A stretch of 64,000 nucleotides of DNA from Gavia stellata (GCF_030936135.1 NC_082619.1:9404208-9468207); one strand, 5' to 3'; positions 34,101-46,178 are shown, counted from the stretch's first letter. Notes: generated by a model not told the origin, from the sequence alone. Translations and numbers: made by a program.

Positions 34101-35097
34101 AAAGGCTTTCACGTTTCCTCACGCCTGTCTCCTACAAGGGATGACACGCTGATGCCCTCTTTCCGCGAGCTTCCAAAGACACAGCTCTGCTCAGACCCGC
34201 ACAGTCATTGCTGTAACAGCGTCGTCAGCCCTGGCAGCTTGACAGGGCTCGCTTTCGCTGCAGCTGTGCTGTGCACTGGAGTAAGGGCTTGGGAGACCAA
34301 GTGGCAGGATCCTTCCTGCTCAGCAGCTTGTCCCTACAGCGTGGAGGGGAGCGGGGAGCCGAAGGGCCAGCCCCGCATGCAGAGGGTGAGCCAAGGAAAG
34401 CTGCGGCTGTGTCCTGTCACCCCGAGCCGTATTGCCATCTGCTTGAGTTTGCTGTCGTCCTGGCTGACGTGAGCCCAGCCCGGGGATTGGACAGTCCCCC
34501 TGGAAGTCCAGAGAGGAGGTGACCTTCCTGGCAACACCTTCTTCCTTAGTTCTCATCCTAGTCTCTGCTCCTGCATGTCCAGAGATGTATGTTTGCTGGT
34601 CATCGTGAGTCCAGATAGGCTCGTGCACCCTCGAAGTAACCGCACAGGCAGGAGATGTTTGGTTGGGGTCGTTAATAATGGGTGAGGCCCTTTGGCACCA
34701 GCCTGGGAACCACTGATGTGCTGTGAGAGGAGCTGCTGGCTCTGCTGAGAGTGCAGGCACTTCACGCCTCTTCCACAGCGGCTGGTAAAAGAGCTTTTCT
34801 TTATTCAGTCTGGCTCTGGCTAGCAGAAGGTAAACAGTGCTAGCAGAAGAGCTGCGCTCATGCTGAGCGCAGGGCAGTCTGTGCTGTGGGAATGCCTCCC
34901 TACAAGCCCTCTGAAGGACATACTGCATCCTGGTGTAGGACACTTGAGCTTTTGGATAGAAGAGAGCTAGAAGGCAATGTCTGACTCTTTCTTATGTTTG
35001 AGATGTCTTATCTTCTCAGCGTGTCTATCGTCTGAGCCATCCCTCGACCAAACCCTCTCTGATTTGCATTCCCTTCCTCTTCTCTCGCGCCCTGCAG
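31107..35097 (+). other. DNA between two HYDIN-like exons, no further exons recognised
   Basis: I looked for other ASH-domain or HYDIN exon peptides bounded by AG/GT and found none. Open segments at 31577-31786, 31950-32066 and 34068-34472 do not resemble the family. HYDIN has more than 80 exons in vertebrates, so nearly the whole gene is missing between the flanking exons. Confidence 0.5.
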
Positions 35098-35275
35098 GGT
35101 TACATTGGACCTGGCAAGGAGCAAATGCTGAAAGTCTATTACCTGCCAGGAGTGCCTGGAGTCTTCTGCAGGACTTTCCAGGTCCAAGTGGGTCACGTGG
35201 AACCAAAAGAAATCTCCCTGAAAGGAGAGGGGAGCTTTCCTAGGATCCACTTGGACGTGCCCAGGAACATCAAAG
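35098..35275 (+). pseudogene. HYDIN: HYDIN-like internal exon (ASH-type segment)
   Basis: Acceptor CGCCCTGCAG|GGT at 35097/35098 and donor AAAG|GTGAGC at 35275/35276 bound 178 bases, entered in phase 0 and left in phase 1. It reads YIGPGKEQMLKVYYLPGVP, then FQVQVGHVEPKEISLKGEG and ends LDVPRNIKG. The 'GPG..Q.LKVYYLPGVP' and 'ISL.GEG.FP.I.LD.PRN' pattern is characteristic of an internal HYDIN region with the beta-sandwich ASH fold. The open frame and both splice sites are intact, but the neighbouring exons are not in the window. Confidence 0.8.
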
Positions 35276-35837
35276 GTGAGCACTACCTGTCTGCTCCCCA
35301 GGAAGGTCCGTGGCTTTTTCCCCCATGTCATATGCCCACAGGGCAGCTCCCACCCATCTCCACCAAGGATGGAGGTTTCAGGGCTGTCAGAGCAACACTC
35401 AACCCTCTGGTTGCTTCCTGAGTCTCTAGCAGATGAGTCCATGTGGGCTTTGCCCCGGGAACCATCCTGCAGAGCTTGCCAGCGTATCTGTTGATGGCCT
35501 GTAAAGGTGATGCCTACAGAGAAAAGCTTGGGAAAGCTGTAATGCAGGCTGGGGCCCCTCCTAATGCTCATGGTTCATTCCTTGCTTTTTAGTCCTCCTC
35601 TCCAGCATTCAAGCAACTGTGGTGGTGCCACAGTTGGGAAGGACATTAGTCTATGGCAATAAATGGAAATGGTCCCTAGCTTCTTTGACTGAACTTCCCA
35701 TAAATGCACCAAGATCCACTCAAACCCCTGCGATGTCCCCTCCCTTCGCTGGCCCTGCGGTGCGGGCAGCCGAGTGCCACATGGCAAAGCCCACTGCATC
35801 TCCCCCAGGCTGTCTTGCCCTGGCTGGCTGCTGAGAG
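35276..35837. other. Intergenic DNA downstream of the HYDIN-like exon
   Basis: No next HYDIN exon identified. A T-rich tract and acceptor-like TTTTTTAG at about 35591 precede an open stretch, but its peptide does not continue the HYDIN sequence. Confidence 0.45.
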
Positions 35838-35985
35838 GAGGGGACAGCGGGTGGTGACAGCCTGGGGGGTGACAGGAGGGACAGCGGGTGGTGAGAGGCC
35901 TGGGGGGTGACAGGACACCGGGCGGTGACAGGCAGGGGGACAGCAGGGACACCAGTGTCCCGGGGCGGTGACAGGCCCGGGGCTG
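35838..35985. repeat. G-rich minisatellite, about 37-bp unit
   Basis: Two good copies of a unit starting GGGACAGCGGGTGGTGA at 35841 and 35878 (period 37), followed by degenerate copies carrying GGTGACAG and GGGACAGCAGGGACACC words to about 35985. The unit is strongly G-rich on the + strand. It lies about 500 bases upstream of the RBBP6-like start. Confidence 0.75.
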
Positions 35986-36059
35986 ACCATCGGTGTTGCC
36001 GACCGGTAACAGCTCTCCCCTATGGGGTGCTCAGCATTAGGACGAAGAGGGTGGGGCCG

Positions 36060-36460
36060 CCACACCCACATGACGTGGGCCTTTTGTCATAATGCGCTGG
36101 GTTACGTGAGGCAGGGGTTGGGTGTGGTGTGCCATTGCACGTGCGCAGTGACACGCTCACGCCAGCCTGTGTGGTTGTCGGCTGGGAAACCGCTCAGCGG
36201 AACTCTGAGGCAGGGGCCCCGAGTTGCCATAGCGAGCGGTCGGGCCTGGGAGCGCTGTGTGCGGGAGTGAGAGCAGAGGCTGAGCCGAGGCCACGGGGAC
36301 CTCTCCCCGTTGTCTGCACGCCTGACCCCGCTGTGAGGAGGAGCTTGATCTCAGCCTGCGCTGCTTGCCCTGACCCCCTCAGTGGGCCTTTCCCCGCGCC
36401 ACTGCGGGTCCTAACCCGCGGTAGGCGCTGTCGCAGAGCAGACACCACCTGGCCCCGACC
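36060..36460 (+). promoter_or_regulatory. GC-rich promoter-like region and 5' UTR of the RBBP6-like locus
   Basis: CpG-containing DNA without a TATA box precedes the ATG at 36461. A near-palindromic TGCACGTGCGCA at 36136-36147 combines an E-box (CACGTG, 36138-36143) with an NRF1-like half-site, as in many housekeeping promoters. The bases directly before the start (CCCGACCATG) form a reasonable Kozak context. Function is inferred from composition and position. Confidence 0.45.
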
Positions 36461-36626
36461 ATGTCGTGCGTCCATTAGAAGTTCTCCTCCAAGCTGAACT
36501 ATGACACGGTCACCTTTGACGGCCTCCGCATCTCCCTGTGCAACCTCAAGCGCCAGATCATGGGCCACGAGAAGCTGAAGGCAGCCAACTGTGACCTGCA
36601 GATCACCAACGCCCAGACCAAAGAAG
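36461..36626 (+). pseudogene. RBBP6: RBBP6-like exon 1: first half of DWNN domain with stop at codon 6
   Basis: ATG TCG TGC GTC CAT is followed by TAG (36476-36478), then KFSSKLNYDTVTFDGLRI and ends DLQITNAQTKE before donor AAG|GTGCGT. All but a few residues match the vertebrate DWNN start. The TAG stands where the family has tyrosine (TAC/TAT), so a single base change at the third position explains it. A downstream in-frame ATG (QIMGHEK, about 36557) would restart only in mid-domain. Confidence 0.85.
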
Positions 36627-37837
36627 GTGCGTGGGGGCAGTGGGTGCTGGGCCTCAGGGACCACCCGGCTGGCGGTGTTGCAGACCGCCCTGCGGTGGTT
36701 ACGGTCTGCAGGAGGTCCGCTCTGCTCTTTGTGGCTTTTCCCCATGCAGTGTGAGTTAGCCTGGGGCCCATCCCGCCAGCGTGCAGGGGGCCAGTGACGT
36801 CCGGGATTAAGCGGGGTGGGAAGCGATAATGCGATTTGGCCAGGATCGGTAGCTGTGACTTGTGTTGGGGCCTCACAGAGCTGTTCTTTTGTAGTTGCTG
36901 TTCTGACAACCACCTTCAGATCTGTGTTTTAGACGCTGAGTTAGGCATGGTTTATGTGTGACATGTAGAGCTTACAGCAGTTTTGGTTTCCTGGCATTCT
37001 TCTAGGTAAAATGATAAGGAAAGGATATCTTGGAAGGATATCTTGTAATAACAGACTTGCCAGATTTCTTTGACATCTGGCGGAGAAAGCTGAAAGTGAT
37101 AGAAATAGAACAGATGGCTAATTTGAAGAAAAAGAGTGGTTTTGGTGGCTTCATCTTGTCTTCAACTTGTTTTACTCCACTGCATTGGAAAACTGGTTTT
37201 GTGGCTGTTGCAGACACTGCTCACTAGCCACATTTTGGATCAAGAGTGTATCTGTGAGTTACAATCTATGCAGAGCCTTTAAAGCCATCTTGCACATGAG
37301 TGTTCTCTGTCTCTAAATTATACTTTGGAATTTCTTGTCAATATAACGTCTCTTCTACACCAAAGACATTGCCATTCAGATGCTATCGAGCATCATTTAA
37401 TCACTGATTTCTAACCTTGGGTTTTTTTCCCTGGCACTACATAGTAACCACATCAGGGCAGTACTGAAGTTTTATGGCAGAACATTTATGGTGGATATGC
37501 GTTAAGAAGTGTTTTTAGAGAAGTCATAAATTCTTTTACATCTAATAAATCGTGCTTGATTCTCAGAGGTAATAATGGGGGGGGGTTTGTGACATTTCAG
37601 TTTGGTAATATGCCATCTTGGTAAGTTTGAATGTGATTAAAGGCTTTGGGCTGTGACTTTTTAGAAATAAAAAGACTTGTAAAGTGTTTTCATTCCTTAA
37701 ACATTAAGAGGGTTTTGTTGTTTTTTTTTTTTTTCTGTGCTTCTCTGACACTCTTACAACAGTCTTTTCTTTAAAATGTGTACTAGTGGTTTTTTTCCTC
37801 TTCCTGTTTGATGTATTAAAACTTCAACAGAATAATA

Positions 37838-39216
37838 CGGGAAACTACAGCAAACTACAGGCCAGTCAGCCTCACCTTCGTCCCTGGAAAGGTGATGTAA
37901 CAGCTCATTCTGGGCGTCATCTCAAAGCATCTGGAGGAAGAGAAGGTTATGAGAAGTAATCAACATGAATTGACCAAGGGGAAGTCATGTCTGACCAATC
38001 CGATAGCCTTCTCTGATGGCATGACTGCCATCAGATAGATGAGGGGAGGGCAGGGGATATTGTCTACCTTGACTTCAGCAAGGCTTTCGACACTGTCTCC
38101 CACATCATCCTCATGGGCAAGCTTAGGAAGTCTGGATTAGATGAATGGACAGTGGGGTGGATTGAAAACTGCCTGATAGATAGAGCTCAGAGGGCTGTGA
38201 GTAGTGGCACAGAGTTGGAGGTCTGTAACAAGTGGTGTTCCCCAGGGGCCAGTACTGTCTCCCGTCCTGTTCAATATATTCATCAATGACCTGGATGAAG
38301 GGACAGAGTGTGCCCTCAGCAAGTTTGCTGATGACACAAAACTGGGAGGAGTGGCTGACACACCGGAAGGCTGCGCTGCCATTTTGTGTGACCTGGACAG
38401 GCTGCAGAGTTGGGCAGAGAGGAACCTCACGAAATTCAACAAAGGCGAGTGTCGGGTACTGCACCTGGGGCGGAATAACCCCATGCATCAGCACAGGTTA
38501 GGGGCTGACCTGCTGGAGAGCAGCTCTGTGGAAAGGGACCTGGGAGTCCTGGTGGACAACAGGATGACCACGAGCCAGCAATGTGCCCTTGTGGCCAAGA
38601 AGGCCAATGGCATCCTGGGGTGCATCAAGAAGACTGTGGCAAGCAGGGCGAAGGAGGTTATCCTCCCCCTCTACTCTGCTCTGGTGAGGCCGCATCTGGA
38701 GTACCGCATCCAGTTGTGGGCTCCCAGGTTCAAGAAGGACAGGGAACTGCTGGAGAGGGTACAGCAAAGGGCTATGACGATGAGTAGGGCAGTGGAACAT
38801 CTTTCTTATGAGGAAAGACTGAGGGACATGGGTCTTTTTAGTCTGGAGAAGAGAATACTGCGGGGGGATCTTGTTAATGCTTATAAAAGCTCAAGGGGTG
38901 GGTGCCAGGAGGATGGGGCCAGTCTTTTTTCAGTGGTGCCCAGTGACAGGACGAGAGGTAACAGGCACAGACTTGATCACAGGAAGTTCCATCTAAACAT
39001 GAAGAGGAACTTCTTTACTTTGAGGGTGGCAGAGTGCTGGAACAAGCTGCCCAGAGAGGTTGTGGAGTCTTCATCTCTGGAGATATTCAAAACTCACCTG
39101 GACGCATTCCTGTGCAATCTGCTCTAGGTGAACCTGCTGTGGCGGCGGGGTTGGGCTAGATGATCTCCAGAGGTCCCTTCCAGCCCCTATCATTCTGTGA
39201 TTCTAGGATTCTGTAA
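37838..39216 (+). mobile_element. CR1 LINE, 5' truncated, with damaged reverse-transcriptase frame
   Basis: Starts inside ORF2 at the segment encoding NYRPVSLT-type sequence, here disrupted by a small internal duplication (two AAACTACAG words), and ends in an ATTCTGTG-like tail at 39191-39216. The part from 38204 to 39127 is open for 307 codons and carries the FADDTKLGG catalytic motif (about 38326-38350) and the C-terminal region. Upstream, the [10 protein letters not shown] motif (about 38070-38100) is cut off from it by stops near 38035 and 38180. It is non-autonomous. The element inserts by target-primed reverse transcription. Confidence 0.9.
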
Positions 39217-40436
39217 CACGTATGCTGCGGTAACGGTAACTTCAGCCGTAGCCTTTGAAATGGTAGGACTGTAAGATCGCTCTGTATCTACAGATATTTA
39301 GACTACTTTTGGGAGAGTGTCCGTAAAGAGACTGAACAGCACGATGTTGGGGGTCTTAGGGATGCCATTGGATTGCATGACATGAATAGGTAGAGGTACA
39401 TTTTGGAAGTCTCTAGTAGCATTGAATAAAAGTGTCAAGAGCTTTTGAACAATGTTTAATTTGCTTGAAGGGCTTTGCTGCAGAAGGGTCTCTGAATTTT
39501 GTCTTCAGTTGCTAATGGACTTTCAGCTTCACAAATGCTAGCAGGCTGAATGGCCAACTGGCTGACGTCACTCCTGTAATAGCTGGGTCTGTGTCAAACA
39601 GAGCCTTAAAACCAGCATGTTGGATGGTAATAAACTGTGATGGAGCCCTATTATTATCACCAGAAGAAAAAATGTTTTCAAATGGGCAAATCACATGTAT
39701 TCTGTTATAGCAGAAACTGTAACAACAAAGTTATATAACATTCTGTAACAAAGTTTTAGGAGAAAAAGTTACACTCATAAATATGTTCCCCCACAAAGTG
39801 TTAACGCTAATACCCATAATACCAGTTTTACAAAGTGTGTTGCTTTGTTTTCATACGTAATCTGAAGCCAGTGAAGGGAAAGTATCTGCCTCAGTAGGTT
39901 CTGTTAAATGTGGTGTTGCCTGAAGGTGAAGTTAAAGCAGGAGTATCTTTCCTGCCTTAAAGAGTATCACTCTTGTTTAACAGTGACAAGATCCTCCTCT
40001 AAGTAGGTTGTGTTGCACTTTGACCTTTGTAAAATGAGTATGAAAATTTACACTTGGTATATTAGTGACACAGATGCTTATTGAAGCTTCCGTAAGGGTG
40101 TTTTCCACGTGGAAATGCCAAAATCCCCCAGTGGTTTTCAGAGCAAAGCTAGAGAATACATTTCAGTGGAACGCATATGTATGCCAAACTTTTGGGTTAT
40201 ATGCATAACCGTGACTTTCAGTTTTTATTAACCAGCTGTAGATGCTTAAACTCACCTTCAGAAGATAAAGGGAAAAACTAGACCTGGATATTCTGCCTAA
40301 ATGGGTTGTTTGGCATTCTTACATGTGGACATAAAGTATTGGTTTTTTATAATGTTGTCTGTGCAGGAGTCCTGACTACATGTTGAAATGATCTTGGAAA
40401 GAACAAAGTGACCCTTGAGTGAAGATGGCCTACTCC

Positions 40437-40660
40437 TCAGGCTGGATATTAGGAAAAATGTCTTTACTGAGAGAGTGGTGAAACACTGGAAGAAGCTGCC
40501 CAGGGAAGTGGTGGAGTCACCATCACTGGAGGTGTTCAAGGAACGTGTGGATGTGGCATTGTGGGACATGGTTTAATGGGCATGGTGGTGTTGGTTGATG
40601 GTTGGACTTGATGATCTTACACGTCTTTTCCAACCGTAGCGATTCTGTGATTCTGTGATA
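40437..40660 (+). mobile_element. CR1 LINE 3' fragment (plus strand)
   Basis: Begins GGCTGGATATTAGGAAAAA and carries the end of ORF2 ([19 protein letters not shown]-type sequence) to a stop, then the 3' UTR words TTGGACTTGATGATC and CTTTTCCAACC, and a tail of two ATTCTGTG copies. It belongs to the same subfamily type as the copy at 58110. Confidence 0.92.
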
Positions 40661-40966
40661 CTTGTTTGGATTTTTCCAAGTACTCTAGGCTTTTACAGTT
40701 CAGTAACTTGTTACTTTTCATAGTGGAAATCTAGTAATAGAAGCAATGCTAATATAAGCTGAAAGGAATCAGGATTTTAAGTATCAGTGGAAAAAAATGA
40801 TATGAGGGACTCTTTTGAAGATGCTGGGAAGGCAAAATGGATGGTTGGGACCTATTTTGAAAGGCCGGGGGGGTGTGCGTGTGTCCTCTTCCATGCTTAC
40901 TATAGAGGCATGTTCTGTAAAGGCAGAATTCCCTTCAAAAAGCCTATACTCAAGAATGATGCATTT

Positions 40967-41090
40967 ACAGAATCACAGAATCACGAAGGTTGGAAAAGAC
41001 CTGTAAGATCCTCAAGTCCAACCCTTAACCCAACACCACCATGCCCACTAAACCATGGCCCAAAGTGCCACGTCTACACGGTTAAACTTG
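40967..41090 (-). mobile_element. CR1 LINE 3' end fragment (minus strand)
   Basis: Begins CAGAATCACAGAATCACGAAGG, continues GTTGGAAAAGACCTGTAAGATC and AAGTCCAACC, then CCACCATGCCCACTAAACC. This is the reverse complement of the same CR1 3' UTR found at 40580-40660. The two tails face each other about 310 bases apart. Confidence 0.9.
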
Positions 41091-41993
41091 CCTCCTTTTA
41101 ATTTGACCTGAATTTCTTGACCTGCCTATTAGAAGAGCTGTTCTCACAATATAATGGAAGAACTGCAAACTCCAGAACTCAGGTTTCTTGAGTACTCTTT
41201 CCTACCCTGTAACATGCTGACTCAAAACACTTGGAGAATGTGCTATTCTGCTTATCAGGCAAAATACAAAAAAAAAAACCCCTCACAGAAACGGGACTCT
41301 GAACTGGTCTTAATCCAGTGGTTTGTGATCTGGACCAGAAAGAATCCTCTAGCCCTGCCAGTTTTGTTTCCATTTAAATGTAAAGCAGTAGGCAGCTGAG
41401 AAATGTGGTTGTTGATGGATTAAGCTCCAAGAAATAGGCAGCGATGGCAGGCTCTCTTCTGTGTTCTGTCAGTCTGGAGCACTAGGAGCAGAGGTGAATC
41501 GTTTTTAGGTAACAGCTATGAAAGCGATGGTGCAGAGTTTTCATGCTTTAGCTAAGTGCCTGGTTTGTTGCAGGGCAAGCTAGTCAGGCTTAGAATCTGG
41601 TTTCTGCAGGTGAGACTTTGCTGTGGTTTGTTTTGCTCCAAAGATCTATTGGTTTTGTAGCCTAGCGGAAGCCAAAGCAACTTAAGCTAGATCGGGAAAG
41701 AACCTCGTGTGTTATCGGACTCTCCTTCAGTAACCTTTGAGGCTATCGTGCTGTTGGCGTTCAAACTGTTTCAAAAACATGAAAAAGATTTTGCTGCTGG
41801 TGTTTGCTTATGAAACGCGAAGATTTCTTGAAATGTACTGTTAGCGTGTTGAGATGATAACAGCGCAATGTTACAGATAAAGCTTTGCTTTTATAGCTGT
41901 AAAGGGATTCTCTGAAGGGCTATGTAATTACATACTTAATATACGTTCTTACAAACTGACTGATGTTTTTTTCTGTATTTATGTTGTTTTCAG

Positions 41994-42093
41994 AATACAC
42001 AGATGATAATGCCCTGATTCCTAAGAACTCATTGGTAATTGTTAGAAGAATCCCTGTAGGAGGAGTTAAAGCTACCAGCAAATCCTGTGTTCT
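41994..42093 (+). pseudogene. RBBP6: RBBP6-like exon 2: second half of DWNN domain
   Basis: Acceptor GTTTTCAG and donor TTCT|GTAAGT. It reads EYTDDNALIPKNSLVIVRR, then IPVGGVKATSKSCV, with 32 codons plus two bases. It joins exon 1 in the correct phase (G|AA gives Glu). This completes the ubiquitin-like fold of DWNN. Identity to vertebrate RBBP6 is very high, so the duplication is not ancient. Confidence 0.88.
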
Positions 42094-44617
42094 GTAAGTA
42101 TCCATAAAGCATCGTATTCTTTGTTAGGGGTTTCAGTGTGTTAACTTTTTTTATGGGTATTAGTTTAGAGCGGCATTCAGATTGTATCTTTCCTGCTATA
42201 AGCTGCTGTTAGTTTTTGTTGTCATGGGGTAGATTTTAGCATGTCTGTCCCAAAGTAGACTGATATTTTTCCGCCTGCTGGGACACGGGCTTTGAACTCC
42301 AACAATGGTGAGTTGGAAGATGATTCTGTTGGGTTTGTTCTTGGGGTTGATTGTTCTGAGAGCCAAGTTGTAGCTCCTGTTTCCTCTAGGTGGAGGCATC
42401 CCTTATTCTATGTGTTTGCTTTTATTGCTTTTCTAGTAGAGAGAAATACGCATTGTAGTGTAAACTTCTAATTTGTTCTCGTCTCAGAAGAGTCTGATTC
42501 TGAGTGTTGGAGTCTTTCTTGCATTTGGGGGGGGGGGGGGCGGTGGGGGGGAATATGGCAGGTATTCTTACGCCCCAAGTCTGGGGTTTTGCCTCCTAGC
42601 TATAGAGGAAAGACCAAGGGTTGCCAGCTGGCGAACCATGCAAACATGAAGTTCCATTCATAAGTGATTCCTGTTAGTTCCCTACAGACAATGTCTGTTT
42701 CAGGCAAGAGAATCCTAAAGTGTATTGCCTGTGCTCCAGCTTTTAATTCTGTGTTCCTAAGATTTACAGAGGACAGAGAATCAGGTGTATTGATTAAAAT
42801 TACAGCTATTCAAATGCAATCCTGACTACCGGTTTATGGCTGTCATTTACGTATTCGTACAGTCCAGTCTGTATGACCTACGTTAGCATTGTTTGAATGG
42901 CCATGTTTTCCAGCTGCCTTAAAGGTATGCCTCTCCAGCACAATCAGTAGATATTATTAGCTTGTGGTTTTGCCATGTCTTTCTGATGTTGGTTCTCAAG
43001 AAATAAAGTAGACTGATGAGTTACAGTGTGTCTCGAACAAACAGTACAGCAGCATCCTGGTGCCCATGAAGCATTTGCAAGCAAAACCCCCTGAAGTTAT
43101 GTGGCTCTGCATGTAAACATTGGGCGTATTACTGCAGTAGTTGCTGCAGTGCTTTCAGGCACTTCCTAGTAATTCTGGACGCCACAGCGTGGTGCTTATA
43201 AACATGGCCTTGTTTGGGGGGTTAATGGATGTATATGTATGCTTAGTGCTGCCTTGTCAGTGCATCCTCGGTTTCTGGTTGGATGGCACCCTCTCCCGCT
43301 CTTTTAATGAGAGGAGACGTGCTGCTAGCATCAAAGATCAAACCAATAGCTGAATGTGGGGCTAAGGAAGGAATGGCACTGCTGTTCTAATGCTGAAAAT
43401 TAACCAGGCAGATTAGCTTTCTATTCCTTCAGCTGGAAACATTGCAGAAACAACTGGTAGAGTGGTTAACGTTTGGGAATGATGAATGTGTGCTGTAATG
43501 GTGGAGAGGCCTTCAAAATGTGTTACTTGCCTTGTAGTATGTTCTTCAAGGTCAATGGAGGAAGAAACCATTGTGTGGCAATCTAAAGTTTTTCCTCGTA
43601 CTTCCTCATCTTCAGGAGGTCCGTGGCTGTAGCCGTGAGCCTGGTGGTGTTCTAGCAGTGGCAGGAAGCATGAGCCTTTCTAGTTGTACATCAAGTCCAC
43701 AGGAGCCTTTGAATTGCCTCTGCTCATGGGACGCTTTGGATGAGGTATGAATGGTTTGTTAACTGTATCAATGGTTGCATGTCTGGTTCGTGATGAGCAG
43801 CATGCAGCTAGAGATCAATGAGTATGTGGAAGCTCAGCAAGTTTTCAAATGCAAGAAACATTTCCTCAGATACTGTAGCTTTTTCAACATTATCTTAAAG
43901 CACATTCTGGCAATTCAGACCTTTGGTTTTTTGTCACAGGGCTCCTAAATCGCCCCAAATCCTAGGAACAGCTTTCAGGTGACATTTCTACTATTATATT
44001 TAGGCGATACAGCATATGTAACAGATGTAGTATTTTGGCACTTTCATGGCTAAGTATGGTGCTTGGGCCGCCACAAAGAAACGCTGTGCTAAAGACTATG
44101 CTGCTGACATTGTTGTTGTTTCTTTGTCAGATGACTGATTTTTTTCCCTTCAGTAAACTTGCACTTCAAAGGGTCTCGACTACCCTTGTTCTTTCTTAGA
44201 AGTACTCTCTTCTGGTACCTATTTGTAATACTAGGGCTCTACAGATGGCTAAAGGTACCTTCATACGTTGATGGTTGATTATTTAAGAACACAAAACTGT
44301 GGTACAGACTTCATATTTTTGATACTTCTGCAGCAGAGACAAAATAGCTGAGGACTTCCTCTTGCACTGTTGTGTTCTAGATCTGTAAGTCTTAGAGTAA
44401 TTTGTGACAAAGCAGAAATGGGATTTGGGGGGTGCTTTTTTAGTTGCCCTGAATGCACGAAGACAGAAGTGTTTATGTATGGGAATAAATTTCCACAGTC
44501 ACTAGACTATCAGAACATGATGTTTTGCTGTTGAGGTTTTATAATCTGTTTTCACTGCTTGATGTTGGGTCCAAGGGCTTTAGTTTAAGTTCTGATCACC
44601 TTTATTTCTTCTTCTAG
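42094..44617 (+). other. RBBP6-like intron with a poly-G tract
   Basis: No exon recognised. A G run of about 13, then CGGTGGGGGGG, lies at 42528-42551 and is a likely G-quadruplex former. A 70-codon frame at 43141-43353 has no family match. Confidence 0.55.
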
Positions 44618-44654
44618 AAGTCAAACTGAGCCAGTGAGTGGAACACCAAAAGCA
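44618..44654 (+). pseudogene. RBBP6: RBBP6-like exon 3: short linker after DWNN
   Basis: Acceptor TTCTTCTAG at 44617. The 37 bases read SQTEPVSGTPKA after the split codon and match the family segment SRTEPAMATTKA. The donor is weak and ambiguous (GCA|GTGTGT at 44654, or two bases later GTGTAA). The next family exons, leading to the zinc knuckle, are not found, so splicing onward to 46075 would skip them. Confidence 0.65.
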
Positions 44655-46074
44655 GTGTGTAAAAACACAATCTCAGACTTTTTTCTACACACTGCACTTA
44701 GCTCTCAGCAACAAAGCCTTGTATTAATTTTCCAAACATGAACCTAATGTATTTTCCAGGAAAACATAGTCTATGTTGTAAACACCACCTGTTTGATTCA
44801 GCAGAGGAAAAACTGAGTCATGCCATTGTTTGCACAGTTGTAATGTGAATCTTGGTACTTGTGCCTAGTAACGCATCGTATTTCATATCGAATATGCCAG
44901 AATATTTCCTGAACGAGTTTCTGCTGTTCAGATAACGTATGGTTATTTGTAGATCATGTAGGTTCAAGGTTTGCATAACTGAACAAGGTGCCGTGTTCCA
45001 CGGCTGTCTGTCTACAGCTAGTAACATGGATGTTGGTATAGATTGTTGTGTGCTTTTTGTTTCTTGCAATAAAAATTGGAGTGTATTTTTTGCCATTTTC
45101 ACATTGTATCACTTAGCTTTTGTTTTTAAATACTTTTTTGCCTGATGTGTTTTGAGAACGTTATCAAAACCCACTGAGAATCCATGATTGTTAAACTTGG
45201 TACTGTTTCTCACTTTTGGCTTGGGGGTTCAAATTAATACCAAAAACCAACATATCCCATACGTCTTGAGGGCAGTTCTGTGCAGCATTTCCTTAAATAC
45301 TTGGGTCTTTGTTCCTAACACTGTATCATTGAAGTGATATTGTTTGGGCCCCTCTGAGTACATAAATGCCTTTAATAGATTGCCGTCAATTTAAATCATT
45401 ACTACACAACGTGGTGTTCTGAAGTTCTGCATTTGACCTTTCCACTTCACCTGACGAAGCAGTTTAGTGGAATAGTTTGTGTGCAGAGGAAAATATCTCA
45501 AACCCAGTGTACAAATTCTGGCACAAGGTTGGAGCCTGGTGCATTTGGTGTGTCAAATCCGTGCCATTTTTCTGAACTTCTGCCTGCAGTCCATGTTTGG
45601 ATCTGGGTGACTCGAGGGTTGGGTGCTGCTTTAATTTCCCAAAGGTTAATCCTTTCTTTAGTATACAACCACTCTGAATTTACATTTGGAAAAGGGGAAG
45701 AATTTTCCTTCAGGTTTGAAAACACCGTCATTCTGCTGCTAAAATATAAAGAAGTAACACAAAGAAATACTTGATTGCTAATGGTCTAGATCTTGATTTG
45801 CCACTTGGCTCAAATACGATGTATAACTATGCATTTCAAACTAGTCCTTAGAGTATAAAAATTACCATGTGGTGTTTTTTAATTTTCATCTTTCTTTTAA
45901 GGATCTTGAATTGATGCTAGATATTTTTTAAACTAGTGAACATGGAGAGCTTCATGCTCTCAGTTCCAGACCATATTCACCCATTAATCATATACGTGTT
46001 TTTATAATTGATTAGAACCCCAAAATTTCCTCAATTTGGCTAAAAACTATTTTGATGATTCTGATGATTCACAG
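44655..46074 (+). other. RBBP6-like intron where zinc-knuckle and first RING exons are missing
   Basis: I searched for the CFRCGKPGH-type knuckle and the CLICKD...CGNSYC RING start in all + frames and did not find them. The region is AT-rich with no CR1 tail. The loss covers several exons in RBBP6 and removes the first metal-binding half of the RING. Confidence 0.5.
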
Positions 46075-46178
46075 GGATTAGAAGAGCATTACTGGAATCT
46101 GAGGAACATACATGCCCAGCGTGTCATCAAACAGATGTTTCTCCTGACGCTTTAATCGCCAACCAGTTCCTACGCAAG
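46075..46178 (+). pseudogene. RBBP6: RBBP6-like exon: second half of RING finger
   Basis: Acceptor GATTCACAG and donor AAG|GTAACA. After two bases of a split codon it reads IRRALLESEEHTCPACHQ, then DVSPDALIANQFLRK. The CPAC pair supplies the last two zinc ligands of the RING. The first six ligands should come from an upstream exon that is absent. Without them no RING can fold. Confidence 0.85.

Larger units (their letters stand above)
36627..41993 (+). other. RBBP6-like intron 1 with three CR1 insertions
   Basis: About 5.4 kb between donor AAG|GTGCGT and acceptor TTTTCAG|AATAC. It holds two + strand CR1 copies, one minus CR1 tail and T-rich tracts (for example near 37720-37735). No other exon or gene recognised. 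Confidence 0.65.
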
